Shown piece by piece: positions 24,470 through 37,589 of a stretch of 64,000 nt of DNA. How positions within the stretch are numbered: position 1 is the first letter of the stretch; each line of letters begins with the position of its first letter. This DNA comes from Cryptomeria japonica (Eukaryota; Streptophyta; Pinopsida; Cupressales; Cupressaceae), in assembly GCF_030272615.1 (NCBI RefSeq), contig NW_026729155.1, forward strand, positions 62,001 to 126,000, given 5' to 3'. The notes under the pieces are model-generated. The model ran no database searches. It saw nothing but the letters and a program-made list of their open reading frames with translations, and was not told where the DNA came from. Position numbers and translations under genes: made by a program.

Positions 24470-26448
24470 GATGGGGCCATCACCACCATTTCCATGCTCC
24501 CAAGAAACTTAATTTTGAAATTGCAATTTAGAAAAAATTCCTCAATGCTGCTAAAGAGGTAGATTAAAAGTCTGAAGAACAAGCTGAATTGAAAAAATAT
24601 TCCTTCAATTTTCCTCCAAAAAGAGTTCCACGTAGTATCACCATATCAAAAAATTTCTAGTAAGGCTAATTGATGCCTTTTTCTACACCAAATAAGCCTG
24701 AAAGGAATAATGTTGGAGAATTTTCTAGTTTTGTTGGATACTCCTATATATACACTAAGGATATTTGAGATATTTACTGTTAAGAATTCATAGCTTTTCA
24801 TGGTCCAAGTTCAATCCAATTGGAAATGTTTTTCTTGTTATTATTAACCCATCTAACGACGGTTGTGATGATTTGTGGGTGAGGGAAAATAGGATTTTAT
24901 TTAAAATAAAAATTCATTTATTTCAACTTGTGGTTGCAACTTGCATTTGTAGCAACTTGCATTTGTAAAAAAATGCAAGTGGGGGGATTTAATGATTTAA
25001 ATAAATGTTTTATTTAGTTTATTTAAAAGAAGAAAGGGGATTAAATTGAATAAATAATATTTATTCATTTAATTGAGTGTGAATTTGGTTTAATTAATTA
25101 ATTAAAATAAATTCAATAATTTATTTAATTAATAGGAGAATGTTTGAAGATGAATTAATTAAATAATAATTTAATTAACTGATGGCTTAGTGGATTTTTA
25201 ATCAAATAAATAGCAAATATTAATTAAGCTGGACAGATTTATGTGACTACAGTGATCACTTAAAGGACTCAATAAGATGAGTGAAAAGACCATATGATTA
25301 TAAAAAGAGATAATTGAGACCAAAGTTGCACTTTGCTGAGGACTAATCCCTGCAAAAAGAAACATAGAAAAGAGTCAAATTTAGAACAAATATGCAAAAT
25401 ATCATATGTATTAGGTTATGGCTTTGCAGTTCAGTGCGTAAGAGAAGATTTCGAAGGCAATTACTTGTATATTGAATTTTTTGGCTCTTTGGAGGAAAAT
25501 TTGAAGTATATTTTACATCTACGGTTCACATAAAATAATATGATTGCATACCATTAAGTGATAGCATTGGTTTGAGGGGATACTTTAACTCCTATTTGAG
25601 AAGGGATATTTTTTATTAATTTTTAATACCTGTAAGAAATGTACATCGAGAGAGGGAGAAGAATAGATAACGTCAAATTCCTTAGCATTTACAAGGAAGT
25701 GCCAAATTTCATAACCGAGCAAACAAAATCAGCTAAAATTTCAAATGCCAAATCTTTTAATTCTGAATTCATCAAGTGACACTACATATAACATACTAAA
25801 TCTAAATCATGCATTCTCCATTTTTAGAAGACAAAAAAGAAACAAAAATAAGAAATCTAATCATTTAATTCCTCAACATTTTCTCAAAAATGTTATTAAA
25901 AACAACTAAAATTCTCAAAATTGAAAATTCTCCACTATGACCAACAAAACAAACGAAGTGGATAAGGCCAACCATATTTCATCGAAATTTATCAAACACC
26001 ATTGAAGTTTCCAAACGAATTCCAAATGAGCCAAAAAAAAAAAATGCATTACAAACATAGGGAAACTTTACCTAACTATACAGACCCTAATACAATGTAA
26101 AAAATTGCTTTATGTAATTATTTGAAATAGAGCATTAAAAACCAATTGAATAATCGATAAAAAACAAACCAATGGAGTAAAGATAAGATAAAGCCAAGCT
26201 TACCTTTGAAGCAGAGATTTCACTTAACTTAGCAGATCAAGCGAGGTATTTGCCGGCAGTTCCACAAATCCAGTTTAGCTCAAACCCTTGCTTTAGCTCA
26301 AGCCCTTATCGACTACAGATCTGAACGGGCTTGCAATTCTTTTGGAAGAGGTTTTCATGGAAAATATGAGATTGTGTAGAAAAATATCAAATTTGTATAA
26401 AAAATATTATTTTAATTGGAATTGTACATAATATATGAATAATAAGGA
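24470..26448. other. AT-rich noncoding stretch
   Basis: No gene supported. The part from 24960 to 25260 is dominated by ATTTAATTAATT-type sequence after an AAATGCAAGTGGGGGGATTT block, and looks like LTR-derived or low-complexity repeat. A more GC-balanced part at about 26200-26350 gives no recognisable protein. Confidence 0.45.
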
Positions 26449-26453
26449 GTTGC
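26449..26453. repeat. Copia target-site duplication, left
   Basis: GTTGC directly precedes the left LTR; the same five bases follow the right LTR at 31479-31483. Confidence 0.9.
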
Positions 26454-26936
26454 TGTAGAATTTTGAACCTGACCTATCCTCTGTGAACCAACTGATTAGC
26501 AAACAATAATAGTAAAAAGAAGAAAAACACCAATATCTTTATTGAAGCTTAATTAAAAAATTACATAGAGGCTGTATATATAAAGAATTTGCAGTCTAGA
26601 AGAATAAATAATAACTGCAGTTCTAAATATATTCCTAGCTTTGCATGGAAAGCTACTAAGGCTCTCAAACTAAAAAAAGCAAACTACTCCCTAATTTAAG
26701 AATACAATAAGTGCATGCACAACATGCTTTATTTACTAAAAACAAACTCATGCAAAAAGCAAAACTAAAAATAGTCCTAAGGATTCATGCATGTTGGAGT
26801 ACATGCTTTATTTGCATGAATAAACAAAAAAAAACTATTAACTAAAAATAGCTTATGCATGGTGATGAATGGATAGCTTCATGTCCAAACTGGAGTTGCA
26901 TGGAGCTACATGTTAGAGCAGCATCACTTATCAACA
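26454..26936 (-). repeat. Copia 3' LTR
   Basis: 483-bp terminal repeat. It keeps a segment of about 72 bp (around 26738-26810) that is missing from the 412-bp 5' LTR. Outside that gap I count roughly a dozen single-base differences. Confidence 0.95.
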
Positions 26937-29900
26937 TACTCCCCCTTGATGCTGAGAGGGCTGACAATCTTATCTCGTAGTGCTATAAACTGAGCTTTCG
27001 CAACCGCTTTGGTGAATATATCTACTAGCTGATCCTGGGTGTTGATGTGCTTCAATTTGGCATCCTTCTTTTGCACCAAATCTTGTATGAAGTGATATTT
27101 CAAATGAAAATGCTTAGTTCTGCTGTGATGAACCGGATTCTTAGCTAACTTGATGGCACTCACATTGTCACAATAAATTACTGTAGGCTGAATTTGTTTT
27201 TCTCCAATTTCTTCCAAAACTTTTCTGAGCCAAAGGGCTTGTGTACCTGCTGAGGTAATTGCAACATACTCTGCTTTTGTAGATGAGAGGGCAACAATAC
27301 TTTGTTTTTTCAAGCTCCAGGTAATCAAACCAGAACCAAAAGAAAAACAATTTTCAGATGTAGATTTACGGTCATCCATACTACCTCCCCAATCTAAATC
27401 ACTAAAGCCTACAAGATTGAACTTTTCAGAAGAGTAGTAATGAATACCAAAACTTGAATTCCCTTTCACATACCTCAAAATCCTCTTGGCTGCCCTCATA
27501 TGTATTTCAGATGGATTTGTCATATACCTTGAAACAAGTGAAACTGAATAAGCAATATCTGGCCTCGTGTGGGTTAGAAACATCAAGCTCCCCACAATAC
27601 TTCTGTAAGTTGTCTCATCAACTAAATCAGCACCATCATCTCTACATAACAAATCTCCATGAGCACTTGGAGTGGAGGCAAGATTACAATTAGTCATATT
27701 AAATTTCTTCAGCATATCCTGTGCATACTTTGTTTGACAAATGAAAATCTCATCCTTACTTTGATAAACCTCCATTCCTAGAAAATATCTCATTAGACCA
27801 AGATCTTTCATCTCAAATTCTTTCATCATAGTAGCTTTGAATTCATCTTTCATCTTAGAACTACTACCCATATACAAAAGATCATCAACATACAAACTTA
27901 TGATGAGAATATTAGTACCTTCTTGTTTGTACTATAGGGTAGGATCACTCTTACTTCTCTAGAAGCCATTCTCTTGAAAGTATCCATCAATCCTGGCATA
28001 CCACGCTCTTGGTGCTTGCTTGAGGCCATACAAAGCCTTCTTCAACTTGTAGACATAATTATCTTTTCCTTCCACTTCAAAACCTTGTGGCTACTCCACA
28101 TATACTTCCTCTTCTAAGTACCCATTCAAGAAGGCACTTTTCACGTCCATATGATGTATGCTCCACTTCTTCTGAGCTGCTAATGAAATCAGCATTCGTA
28201 TGGTCTCTTGTCTTGCTACTGGTGCAAATGTCTCTTCATATTCAATTCCATATTTCTGTGTGAAGCCTTTAGCAACTAATCTTGCCTTGTGTCTTTCAAT
28301 ACTCCCATCACTGTTAAACTTGGTCTTGTAGACCCATTTGGTGCCAATCCTTTTTTTTTCATGTGGAAGTTCTGTTAACTCCCAAGTATCATTCTTGTGA
28401 ATGGAATCCATCTCTTCTTCCATGGCTTTCACCCAAACCTCATTAGTACATGCATCTTCAAAACATGATGGTTCAAAATCAGCCTTGGCTAATAAAGCAA
28501 AATTCACTGTTTCACCTACTGGGTTTACTTCATGTACTTGATTTCCACTCCTCTGGTAGATATCATTCAATCTCCTTACTTTCCTTGTAGAACTTGGAGA
28601 AGAAGCTAGACTTGAACTTGGTACTAAATAACTTGATGAAGGGTTGCTTGGTGGAGTTAAACCACTGGATATAGAAACATTAGTTGGCTGCTCATGATCA
28701 ATATCAGCAATTATATCATCATTCAAAATAGATTTTGGCTTCTCAACATGGCCTTTTTTATGACCATAAACTCCCCCTTCATCAAAAATCACATCTCTTG
28801 AGACAATAAGCTTGTTAGTGAGGGGATTATACAATCTATAAGCCTTGCTTTTCTCACTATACCCAATAAAAATACATGACTCACTCTTTGCATCTAACTT
28901 CTGTCTATTCTGATCCGGTACATGCGCATAAGCCAAACAACCAAAAACTTTGAAATGATTAACATTAGGCCTTTTACCATACCAAGCTTCATAAGGAGTC
29001 ATCTTTTCTAGTGTACTGGTGGGGCTACGGTTGAGGATGTACACTGCTATAGCAACTCCATCTCCCCAATAAGAATTGCTCAATCCCTTGGTTTGTAACA
29101 TGCACCTTGCCATTTCAACCACAGTACGATTCTTCCTTTCAGCTACTCCATTCTGTTGAGGTGTGTATGCAGTAGTAAGTTGCCTCTTGATGCGATTAAA
29201 ATCACAATAATTTTGGAAAGCCTTTGAGCAAAATTCTCCTCCACGATCAGTCCTTAAACATTTGATCTTGCACCCTTTCTCATTTTCCACAAGGGCTTTA
29301 AACTTCTTGAATGTACCCAAGGCTTCATCTTTGGCCTTCAAAAAATATACCCAACAATTTCGTGAGTAATCATCAATAAAAGTGATGAAATATGATGACT
29401 TACCCAAACTCTTAGTCTGCATAGGACCACATATATCTGAATGAACAAGCTAAAGTGGGTGATGAGCCCTCCATGCATTGCCCTTTGGAAACTTCTCTCT
29501 TGCATGCTTTCCTTTAGTACAACCTTCACAAACCTCCTTGTGTTCCTCAACCTTGGGGAAACCAGAAACTAATGCATGTGAGGTTAGAAACTTCAAACTA
29601 TGAAAATTTAAATGCTCATACCTGAGATGCCATAACCAACTTGAATCCTCATAAGCCATATTTGCCAAACTGTTGTTATGTTCACCAAACCTCAAAGGGA
29701 ACATCCTATTTCTTGTCATAGGAACAACAGTGATCACCCTATTATCCTTATTCTTATCATAGATAGTACAAGTCTTATTCTCAAAGACTACTTTATATTT
29801 TTTCTCACATAGCTGCCCAACACTTAACAAATTGTGCTTCAATTGTAGAGTATAATAAATATCATGAATACTTTTTATACCTTCTTTTGTTTGGACCTCC

Positions 29901-30106
29901 ATAGCTCCTTTGGCAGCAACCTCCAATGATTTATCATCACCAAGCTAGATCTTGGATTTGAAACTTCCATCCTTTGTTGAGAACAACTTCTCATTCCCTG
30001 TCATATGGTTAGAGCATCCAGAATCTAGGTACCAAACATCTTTACTAGTATTTTCACCCTTGGCATAAGATAAAAATAAGTGATCAGGAGGATTGTCACT
30101 ACTTTC
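26924..30106 (-). pseudogene. Copia pol: protease, integrase, reverse transcriptase, RNase H
   Basis: Reading from 30106 down, there is a protease site YLDSGCSNHMTG (about 30035-30000), the GAG-pre-integrase block (WLWHLRYEHLN), and integrase with [16 protein letters not shown] and QNGVAERKN giving the D, D, E residues. Reverse transcriptase has [21 protein letters not shown] and the catalytic YVDDLL (27892-27875). RNase H has DWGGSMDDRKSTS, ALSSTKAEY and the terminal DIFTKA. In-frame stops occur near 30104, 29946, 29449, 28088, 27960 and 27938. Most are TAG, and at 29449 (HPL-stop-LVHSD) and 28088 (YVE-stop-PQGF) the family normally has Gln. The reading frame is otherwise continuous. This polyprotein would make and integrate the cDNA copy. 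Confidence 0.95.
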
Positions 30107-30997
30107 TTAAGCATAGTTAGCACTTTTACCTTCTTTCAATCTGCATTCTCTTTCAAAGTGGCCATACCTGTTACAGTGGTAACATTGAACATTTCTCTTA
30201 TCAAATCTGCCTCTACCTCTTCCTCTAAAACCACCACTTCCTCTTGAGCCACCTCTTCCTCTGCCTCTTGAAGAATTTTGGCTTTGCCCTTTACCTTGGC
30301 CTTGATTGATTTTGGCACTACTGTTGCTTGCATCTTCATTTTTTGTAATTAGCAATTTAGAGGAAAATGCTTTCTCTACACCTTCAAAAGAATCTTTCAA
30401 TCTTTCTTCATGAGACATCACGGATCCAACCAGTTGATCAAATTGTAGTTTTGTCAAATCCTTGCTTTCTTCTATGATTATTGCTACATGATTCCATCTG
30501 GGTGTCAAAGATCTCAACATCTTTTTAATCAAAACTTCATTGCTTACAATTTCTCCAAGTGTAGCCATTTTATTGACCACATCTTTGACTCTGACAAAAT
30601 AATCACTTATACTTTCAGCTTCTTGCATCTTCAAATTCTCGAACTCTCGCTTCAATGTCTGAAGCTTGACCACTTTAACTTGATCACTACCCTGGTAAGC
30701 TTCTTGTAGAGTCTTCCAGGCATCTTTGGCAATTGTTGCTCCTGATATTCTTGGAAATAAGCTCTTATCAAGAGCTATCTGAATGTGAAACAAAGCTTGA
30801 GCATTCTTTTTCCTTGCTTCCTTTCTTACTATTCTTTCATTAGCTGTAAGGGCATTCCAATCAGTTGGCTCTTCATAACCTGATTCAATAATCTCCCACA
30901 AATCTTTTCCAATCAAAAAGGTCAGCATCTTAATGCACCAATAATCATAATCATTCCCATCAAATTCTGGAACGGGCATATGGTTAGAATTCGACAT
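30107..30997 (-). CDS. Copia gag protein (capsid and zinc knuckle)
   Basis: A 296-residue intact frame starting MSNSNHMPVPEFDGNDYDYW. It has the plant Copia gag domain (VMSHEERL, LKREFENLKM) and a Gly/Arg-rich stretch leading to one CCHC zinc knuckle (CYHCNRYGHFEREC, about 30180-30135). It begins about 70 bp inside the 5' LTR, after the primer site. In the family gag and pol are one polyprotein; here a TAA separates them. The frame has no lesion over its whole length, in keeping with a fairly recent insertion. Confidence 0.92.
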   Translation of the reverse strand: MSNSNHMPVPEFDGNDYDYWCIKMLTFLIGKDLWEIIESGYEEPTDWNALTANERIVRKEARKKNAQALFHIQIALDKSLFPRISGATIAKDAWKTLQEAYQGSDQVKVVKLQTLKREFENLKMQEAESISDYFVRVKDVVNKMATLGEIVSNEVLIKKMLRSLTPRWNHVAIIIEESKDLTKLQFDQLVGSVMSHEERLKDSFEGVEKAFSSKLLITKNEDASNSSAKINQGQGKGQSQNSSRGRGRGGSRGSGGFRGRGRGRFDKRNVQCYHCNRYGHFERECRLKEGKSANYA

Positions 30998-31053
30998 GAT
31001 TAACTTTGGTGAAATTCCAACAATAAAATTTTAACCCAAAACAATTTTACCTG

Positions 31054-31065
31054 CTCTGATACCAC
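31054..31065 (-). other. Copia primer binding site (initiator Met tRNA type)
   Basis: The minus strand reads TGGTATCAGAGC just inside the 5' LTR, the usual plant primer site complementary to the 3' end of initiator methionine tRNA. Confidence 0.9.
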
Positions 31066-31066
31066 T

Positions 31067-31478
31067 TGTAGAATTTTGAACTTGACCTATCCTCTCTAAA
31101 CCAACTGATTAGCAAACAATAACAGCAAAAAGAAGAAAAACACCAATATCTTTATTGAAGCTTAATTAAAAAATTACATAGAGGCTGTATATATAAAGAA
31201 TTTGTAGTCTAGAAGAATAAATAATAACTGCAGTTCTAAATATATTCCTAGCTTTGCATGGAAAGCTACTAAGGCTCTCAAACTAAAAAAAGCAAACTAC
31301 TCCCTAAATTAAGAATACAATAAGTGCATGCACAACATGCTCATGCTTTATTTGCATGAATAAACAAAAAAAAAAAATATTAACTAAAATTAACTTATGC
31401 ATGGTGATGAATGGATAGCTTCATGTCCAAACTGGAGTTGCATGGAGCTGCATGCTAGAGCAGCATCACTTATCAACA
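31067..31478 (-). repeat. Copia 5' LTR
   Basis: 412-bp terminal repeat, 71 bp shorter than its partner because of one internal deletion. It would contain the element's promoter. Confidence 0.95.
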
Positions 31479-31483
31479 GTTGC

Positions 31484-34400
31484 CAGACAAAAAAAAATAA
31501 AAAAGAAGTTCCTTCCCCAGGGAATAGCCTATCAAATAATAACATTTCAATTAGCTATCATACATTTTTATTTTCCCGCTCAAGATTTATTTCACATTTG
31601 TTGCCATAACGGTATTTAAAGTATACAATTTTGTGATATTTTTCCCATACGTGCTTACTTTATTCATTAAAAAAACAAGACGAAAAGCAAATTCAGATTA
31701 TCATATTTGTGTATGTGTTTTGGTTTATGGAAAGGAGAGAAGTTTTCCTGTAATCAATGATTTGTACTAAGATAAGGTGATAAAATTAAAGCCCATAAAC
31801 TAATTTCTTTCTAGATTGGTCTGTATATTCCTGAAATTGGGTACCACTATACTTCTTGGCTGTGTCTGGCACTATCTATAGGCATATATCTTATAAGATT
31901 GTGAATCGTCTCCTATTATTATTTATTAGTTCTTGCCATGCCATGCCAGTGGAACTATTGCTGAGGTTTAGACTTTAAATAGTGATTAAACTGCATATCA
32001 ACTGCCAATCAGATTTCAACTTTTCTAATATTTGTTTTACGTTTATTTCCTCCTTCATTGAAGTTGCATCTTTTTTAAGACAAATATTAATTTAAATTTG
32101 TTTGGCATATCATTATTGTCTTTATTTAGGTTGCAGGATGTTAGGGAAGGTTGTTCTCTTATTGGCTTCATTAAGGTTGCAGGATGTCAGGGAAGGTTGT
32201 TCTCTTTCCAATGCACGAGAACACACTCCCCTCACGGCACTGCTCTGAGCTCTCTGCAAGATTGCACGGAAAAATAAGGTCTTTGGATGCTGGCATCTGA
32301 AAATCACCTTCTATCCTCTCTGATCTTTTCTGGGCTGTCTGCTACATTGGTGAGCTCGAAGAGCAATCTATGAGAGTCTTGGTCATTGACATTTGATTTA
32401 GAAACTTATAACTTCTTACCCTGTTGGCAGATTAAATCATGTGTTATTTGGGGATACGTACTCTCTGCAACCTTCACACCATTACTGAAGCTTTAATAAA
32501 TTATTTTTAGATGGTATTATGTTGCTTGTTCTATCATTTTTTATATTTTAGATCTTTGCAGTGCTAGGCGTCTGTCATCATTTGACTCTTCTACCATTTT
32601 CAAACTACGCGCCTAGCTACTTTATTGCTGCACCATTATTTATATAATCTATCTTGATGAACAGCGCCAATATTCTATTCTTATGTCATTTTCATGGGTC
32701 TTTACCTTTTGCTACTTGGCCATTTAAATGATACACCACATTATCTGGTTGCATTGGACTTATCTTAAACTCTTCCTCAGAGCAATGATTTAGATGCTTG
32801 TGACAGATTGCCATTCTCAATGCTGCATGTTTTATTAGTGACATTTTCCGCTATTAGAATAGAGGAAAAATTAGATGCTCCATACTATGCTTGGCCTGGT
32901 TACAAGGTATTTAGTTGCAATTTGCTCAGGTTTAATTCCTTCATCACTCCATTATCTGCACAATCGTTCTATTGCCTGCCATTTGGATGGCTATACATCA
33001 TGCCTTATTTGGTTATGCCAAAGTCTATTGCTTTATTGTATCACTCTTCAATTGGAATGGATCGATAATCTAAAGCATGTATTAGGTAAAATCCATGAAC
33101 AATCCACATGCCTGACAAAACTGTTTTGCCACCACTTGGCAGGAACTATGTTGCACTGCAGCTCTTGTTCCGTATTGGAACAATTAGCTGATATCTTATG
33201 TCATTGTTTCGAATCAAATAGATTGAATGTGCTAAATTTATAAAATAAGTATATAAATATAAAAATGTTTACAAAACTGAATTCGCTCCTATCTACTCAA
33301 CTGTGTGGGGCCTGTGGACACCATCATGTTTTATGACAAAGACGGCTGAACATTATGTTTCGCGATGCAGATATATTGCTGAGGCAATAAAGGCTTGGCT
33401 AACTTAACCATTTTGAATAGAGGGTGTAGACACAAAACATAAATTCAATTTAATATATAATAAATTTTTATTTATTTAATATCTATTATATTATGAATTA
33501 CATTTATATAGAGGTTACATTTTGATTGTATAAACAATACAAAAGGACAGTATTTTATAAAAATTGCAGCTTCTAAAAACATAATAATTAACTTCTAAAA
33601 CATGATAATTGTCATCTTTGAAAATCTACTAAAAACTTATTTAGAATCTTTACCTAAAATCTCCAATTGTATAATTGAAATTACTAATTCCATTACCAGT
33701 TACACGCTTACATCATTTCCAACAAAAAAGAAAATTAGGCTCACTAGATTAAATTAAAATTTCATTTTCTCCTTCAAAAATCTAAAAGATTTTGTGAGAA
33801 CTATCGTAGTAGAAAAAGCAAAGAGTTTCAATGTCTTTGATCAGTGAAAGAATTGCTCAAATTGACTTCAAATACCCATGGCAATATGAATAAGTTTTCG
33901 TCATTTTCCCGTTTAGTAATTTTGCTTATTTATTTCCTGTCATCGTTTTTCGCCACCCATGTTTTGAGTTGCAGATATGAAAAACGATTTTTCTTCACTG
34001 ACGTGTTTTGAACGATGAGTACACACCACTACTTTTCCTTCTATTGCATCCGTGTAACCATAAACCACAAGATTGTAAAATGCACAAGATGAGTACAGGA
34101 TAGATTGTTGGTGAGGTGGACCTTTTTAGACTATGATAGCCAGAGATGCGAATGTATAACTAATGTGGATAATAGGATGGAGCATGTGTAGTACAAGTCT
34201 TTATTAAATTGGGTAAATACATATGAACTTTTCAAATTGTGTATGGAAGATGAAAGCTATTAAAACAAATATTTTTTAAATTAGTTTATTATAAATATAT
34301 ATCAATATAATAAATTAATAATTAAATGAAAAAATAGTAATCAATGTGATATTTTTTTTTAATTTTTTTTATAAGCTGTGACATCCATCATAGATACCTA

Positions 34401-36069
34401 TTTTCATACAATGTCTATTGGAAAAACCATAAAGAGAATTTAAAGAGAATTGAGAAACAAATGGATAAATTTAAAGATCTTTGAAACTAGACATAGTTGA
34501 AGGATAGATAGGTGGAGCATGATATGGACAGCAATCAATGCATTTAATCAAAAGGTATGGTGCTGAGTTATGAAGAATAGTGGCCCCCTCAATATTTGTG
34601 GAGTGTGCAAAAGTGACAAGAAAGTAGGGAAAGCTAGTGCTGTAGAATGCAATGACTACCTAATATCAACGAAACAAATTTATTAAAAAGGCTTTAGGAA
34701 CTTTAAGAAAATGCAATTGGCAAGTGTAAATCCATATTCCATAGTTGTTGCTAGTTTTTCGCCTTCTCGCAGTAAAATGTGATATTTCATGTAGGTTGTA
34801 GATAACTATCAAAGCTTAAGGTATGCATTCATTTTGCTTGGGAGGATAATCAAAGGGGTGGTTATTACATTGGTAGTAGATAATGGTTCAAACGTTAGAC
34901 TTATGAAGCTCAACTAACTCTAGATAAAGGAAACTATCTTGCACTAGTATCCCACTCCAACTAAGTTGGTCACTTCATATGAATTTTTTTCCTTTGAATT
35001 TATTAAATGAATTTGATTTTAACCCTTGTTATGTTTAAATTTCATTGCATGGTGAAGAGTTTCATGAACCCTTCTTATGGTATTAGCATCAATAGCTATA
35101 AACATAGAGAGCTTAAGAATGTCAGTTTAATGGTTAGTATTTATCAAATGAAAAGCTGGTAGTATCCTTAATGGCTAGGTTACAACTATCTAAATAATTT
35201 TTGACATAGCCAAGAATTTGATTGAGTTACTTGATGCATATATGTTCCATATGTATTAAAGCTACATGGTGAGAGCATGCTCATTATTGGTGATAAATTA
35301 TGTCATATCTTCATAAAAAAATGTATGACAATACATATATTAAAAAAATAATATGTGGGTGAAGATTGGTATACATCAACACATAGGCATGACATTGGTA
35401 AACAAACATGCTATCATGGGATTGGAATGACCTTGTAGTATAATTGGTATAATATGAAGCCATGCCATTAAATTTAGAGATTAATAGGAATAATAAATTT
35501 GGTTCTCTTACATCAAACCATATATGAAATATTTATTTTTTTAATGCAATTGAACTTGAATGTTTTGTTAACTTTAGCACTAGGCCTTATTAGGTGAGAC
35601 TTGGCCACCATTTTTTCACAGATTTGTCCTTGAGGAATTGATTGTTGGATTAATTTATATTTAGTGTCTTTAGTAAGACACCTAACACAAAATAGCTATG
35701 CGTTCAATTTTGGATGTGTAGAAGAAGTTTTGTCATCCTAAACATGCATTCTTCTCTCTCTCTACATTTTGAGTGGTGGACTTGGTGACATTGCATGCTC
35801 AACATCATGTGCACTTGATATAATGTCATGTTAGAATGACACATGAAGAATGTTCTTGTATATATATATATATAAGTTTTACATTGCATCCACAATATGG
35901 ATATGATAAGGTGGATGCATTTAGCTTTGGAATTAAGGTGGTTGTGATTGTTAGTGAAAAATAAGGATAGGGCTTTCCAAGAATGACTTATTCATTGTTT
36001 TCCAGGTTTAAGTAGGAAGTGAAGTTAATAGATTTGGTATATGAGGGACTTTAGGATGACAAAATGTGT
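31484..36069. other. Gene-poor stretch
   Basis: No gene supported. Open frames at 32.8-33.24 kb overlap one another and have no recognisable domain. The segment 31550-31945 duplicates 22740-23120. A 46-bp tandem repeat lies at 32118-32207 and a short TA repeat near 35858-35872. The remainder is AT-rich. Confidence 0.45.
32118..32207. repeat. 46-bp tandem duplication
   Basis: AGGTTGCAGGATGTTAGGGA followed by AGGTTGTTCTCTT at 32128 recurs at 32174 with one substitution. Confidence 0.8.
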
Positions 36070-37589
36070 TTTATATATGAACCAATAAAAATAGTGAAAG
36101 TGGCAATTTGGTGTGTATATTATGATTATATGAGGCTGCCAATGATATTCATGATGAAGGTGTTGGAAGGGCTAAGAGAGACATTGGATGATGTTCCTTT
36201 TGCATTCACATTAATTGCTTATAATTAGTAGGTACTTTACCTAATTCAAACACCTTTGGGGACCTCAAGGTCTCGTATGCTCCTACATCATCTATATGAT
36301 TTATTCCCTTCTTTATGGCTTAATTTTCTTTACACTCAATTTTGAAGGAAATTATAATAAATTTTTTATACATTTTTAATTATTTGCAAATATTTCTTGC
36401 TATAAAATTGTAGATTAACTAATTTTTGTGATGTTATCTTTCTTTTATTAGTAGTAGCACAATATATAATTCATTAGAAATTTCATGGTCTATAATAGAC
36501 TTGCACACTAAATGGAGGAAGTTTAGATCTTTTGTAATTCTTAATAAACCAGTTAAATTTGGTTTATGTTTTATGCTTGAAAATATGTTTTGGAATGCAA
36601 TTTTCACATACAAGAATAACTTATTTATAACATATGGTATTTTAATACATATGCTATGTTTGTAAAGCCTATTTTATTGACAAATTCATTGGTTTTGAAA
36701 TATTAGTATTTAATCATTTAATATATTTTTAAAATAGTTTTAATATATTAACATCCATAATAAGTTAAGAACACCGTCCGATTGAATGCATCTCTTTATA
36801 AGATTTGAGACAATGTCTAAGAAAAATTTATAAAACATGTAACATTAAAAATATATCATTTTCACTCATCCCATTTAACATGTCATTTATTTAAGACTGC
36901 ATGAAATAATTAAAACTATCTAGGTTGCTCATGGAGGGTGATGAAAAATGTACAAGGGAATGCTTGTATATATTAAAAATCCTAATACACCATTATCTAG
37001 CTAATCTATGGATATTGAGATTCAAATGAAAGAAGGTTAAACAAGAGAAAGAGTAGGGTTGCAAGATTTCCTAAATATTTTTGATATATTGAAATTAATA
37101 TTAAAGTAGTCTCTTTGTACTTTAAATTTATATATTAGGTTCTCAAATATACAATAAAATAAATAATTATTAATAATTTCTCTTAATTAAATTTAATAGG
37201 AATCTTTCATTTTATTGGATGTAAATCTTTTTTTAAATATTTGATAATTTACATTTTTGATTGAAAACCAACAAAAAGAAGGAAAGAAAAAAAGATTCAA
37301 TTATAGTCTATTGAGTCTACAAATGACCTATAGCAATATGAGACTATCCCATACTTCTTGCAAAATTATTTGAAATGGCTAGTAGATTTTTTGAACAAGA
37401 TTTAAAAAAAAAACAAGACTCTAATTAAGACTTGGTAATTATATACACCAATCCATGTCTCACAAAAATGTATAAATTGATACCCTTAAGTTTTTTGAGA
37501 TTTTAGATAAGACACAAAGACTTAATCCTTGCTTAGGATATGAATCTATCATTACTAAACTAAAGCCATTATGTTGTTTGCCATTTATC
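36070..37589. repeat. Repeat X, copy 2 (carries the empty LINE-1 site)
   Basis: Aligns with 15430-16342 plus 22041-22720. At 36851-36864 the sequence runs straight through (ATATATCATTTTCA then CTCATCCC) where copy 1 has the 5.7 kb LINE-1. Copy 2 is cut at its right end by the LTR element starting at 37590. Confidence 0.68.

Larger units (their letters stand above)
26454..31478 (-). mobile_element. Copia-type LTR retrotransposon, nearly full length
   Basis: A 5.0 kb element on the minus strand bounded by LTRs (26454-26936 and 31067-31478) and a perfect 5-bp target duplication GTTGC (26449-26453 and 31479-31483). LTRs begin TGTTGATAAG and end TTCTACA in the sense direction. A primer site complementary to initiator methionine tRNA (TGGTATCAGAGC) lies next to the 5' LTR, and a polypurine tract (AAGGGGGAGTA) next to the 3' LTR. 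Internally the order is gag, protease, integrase, RT, RNase H, which is the Copia order. The ORFs are broken mainly by in-frame stops, so the element is inactive but comparatively young. Confidence 0.97.

Noticed and set aside
32808-33243. Overlapping plus-strand open frames of 86 and 122 residues
   Set aside because: Two frames overlap, neither has a recognisable domain or biased composition, and the surrounding sequence is AT-rich; likely chance.
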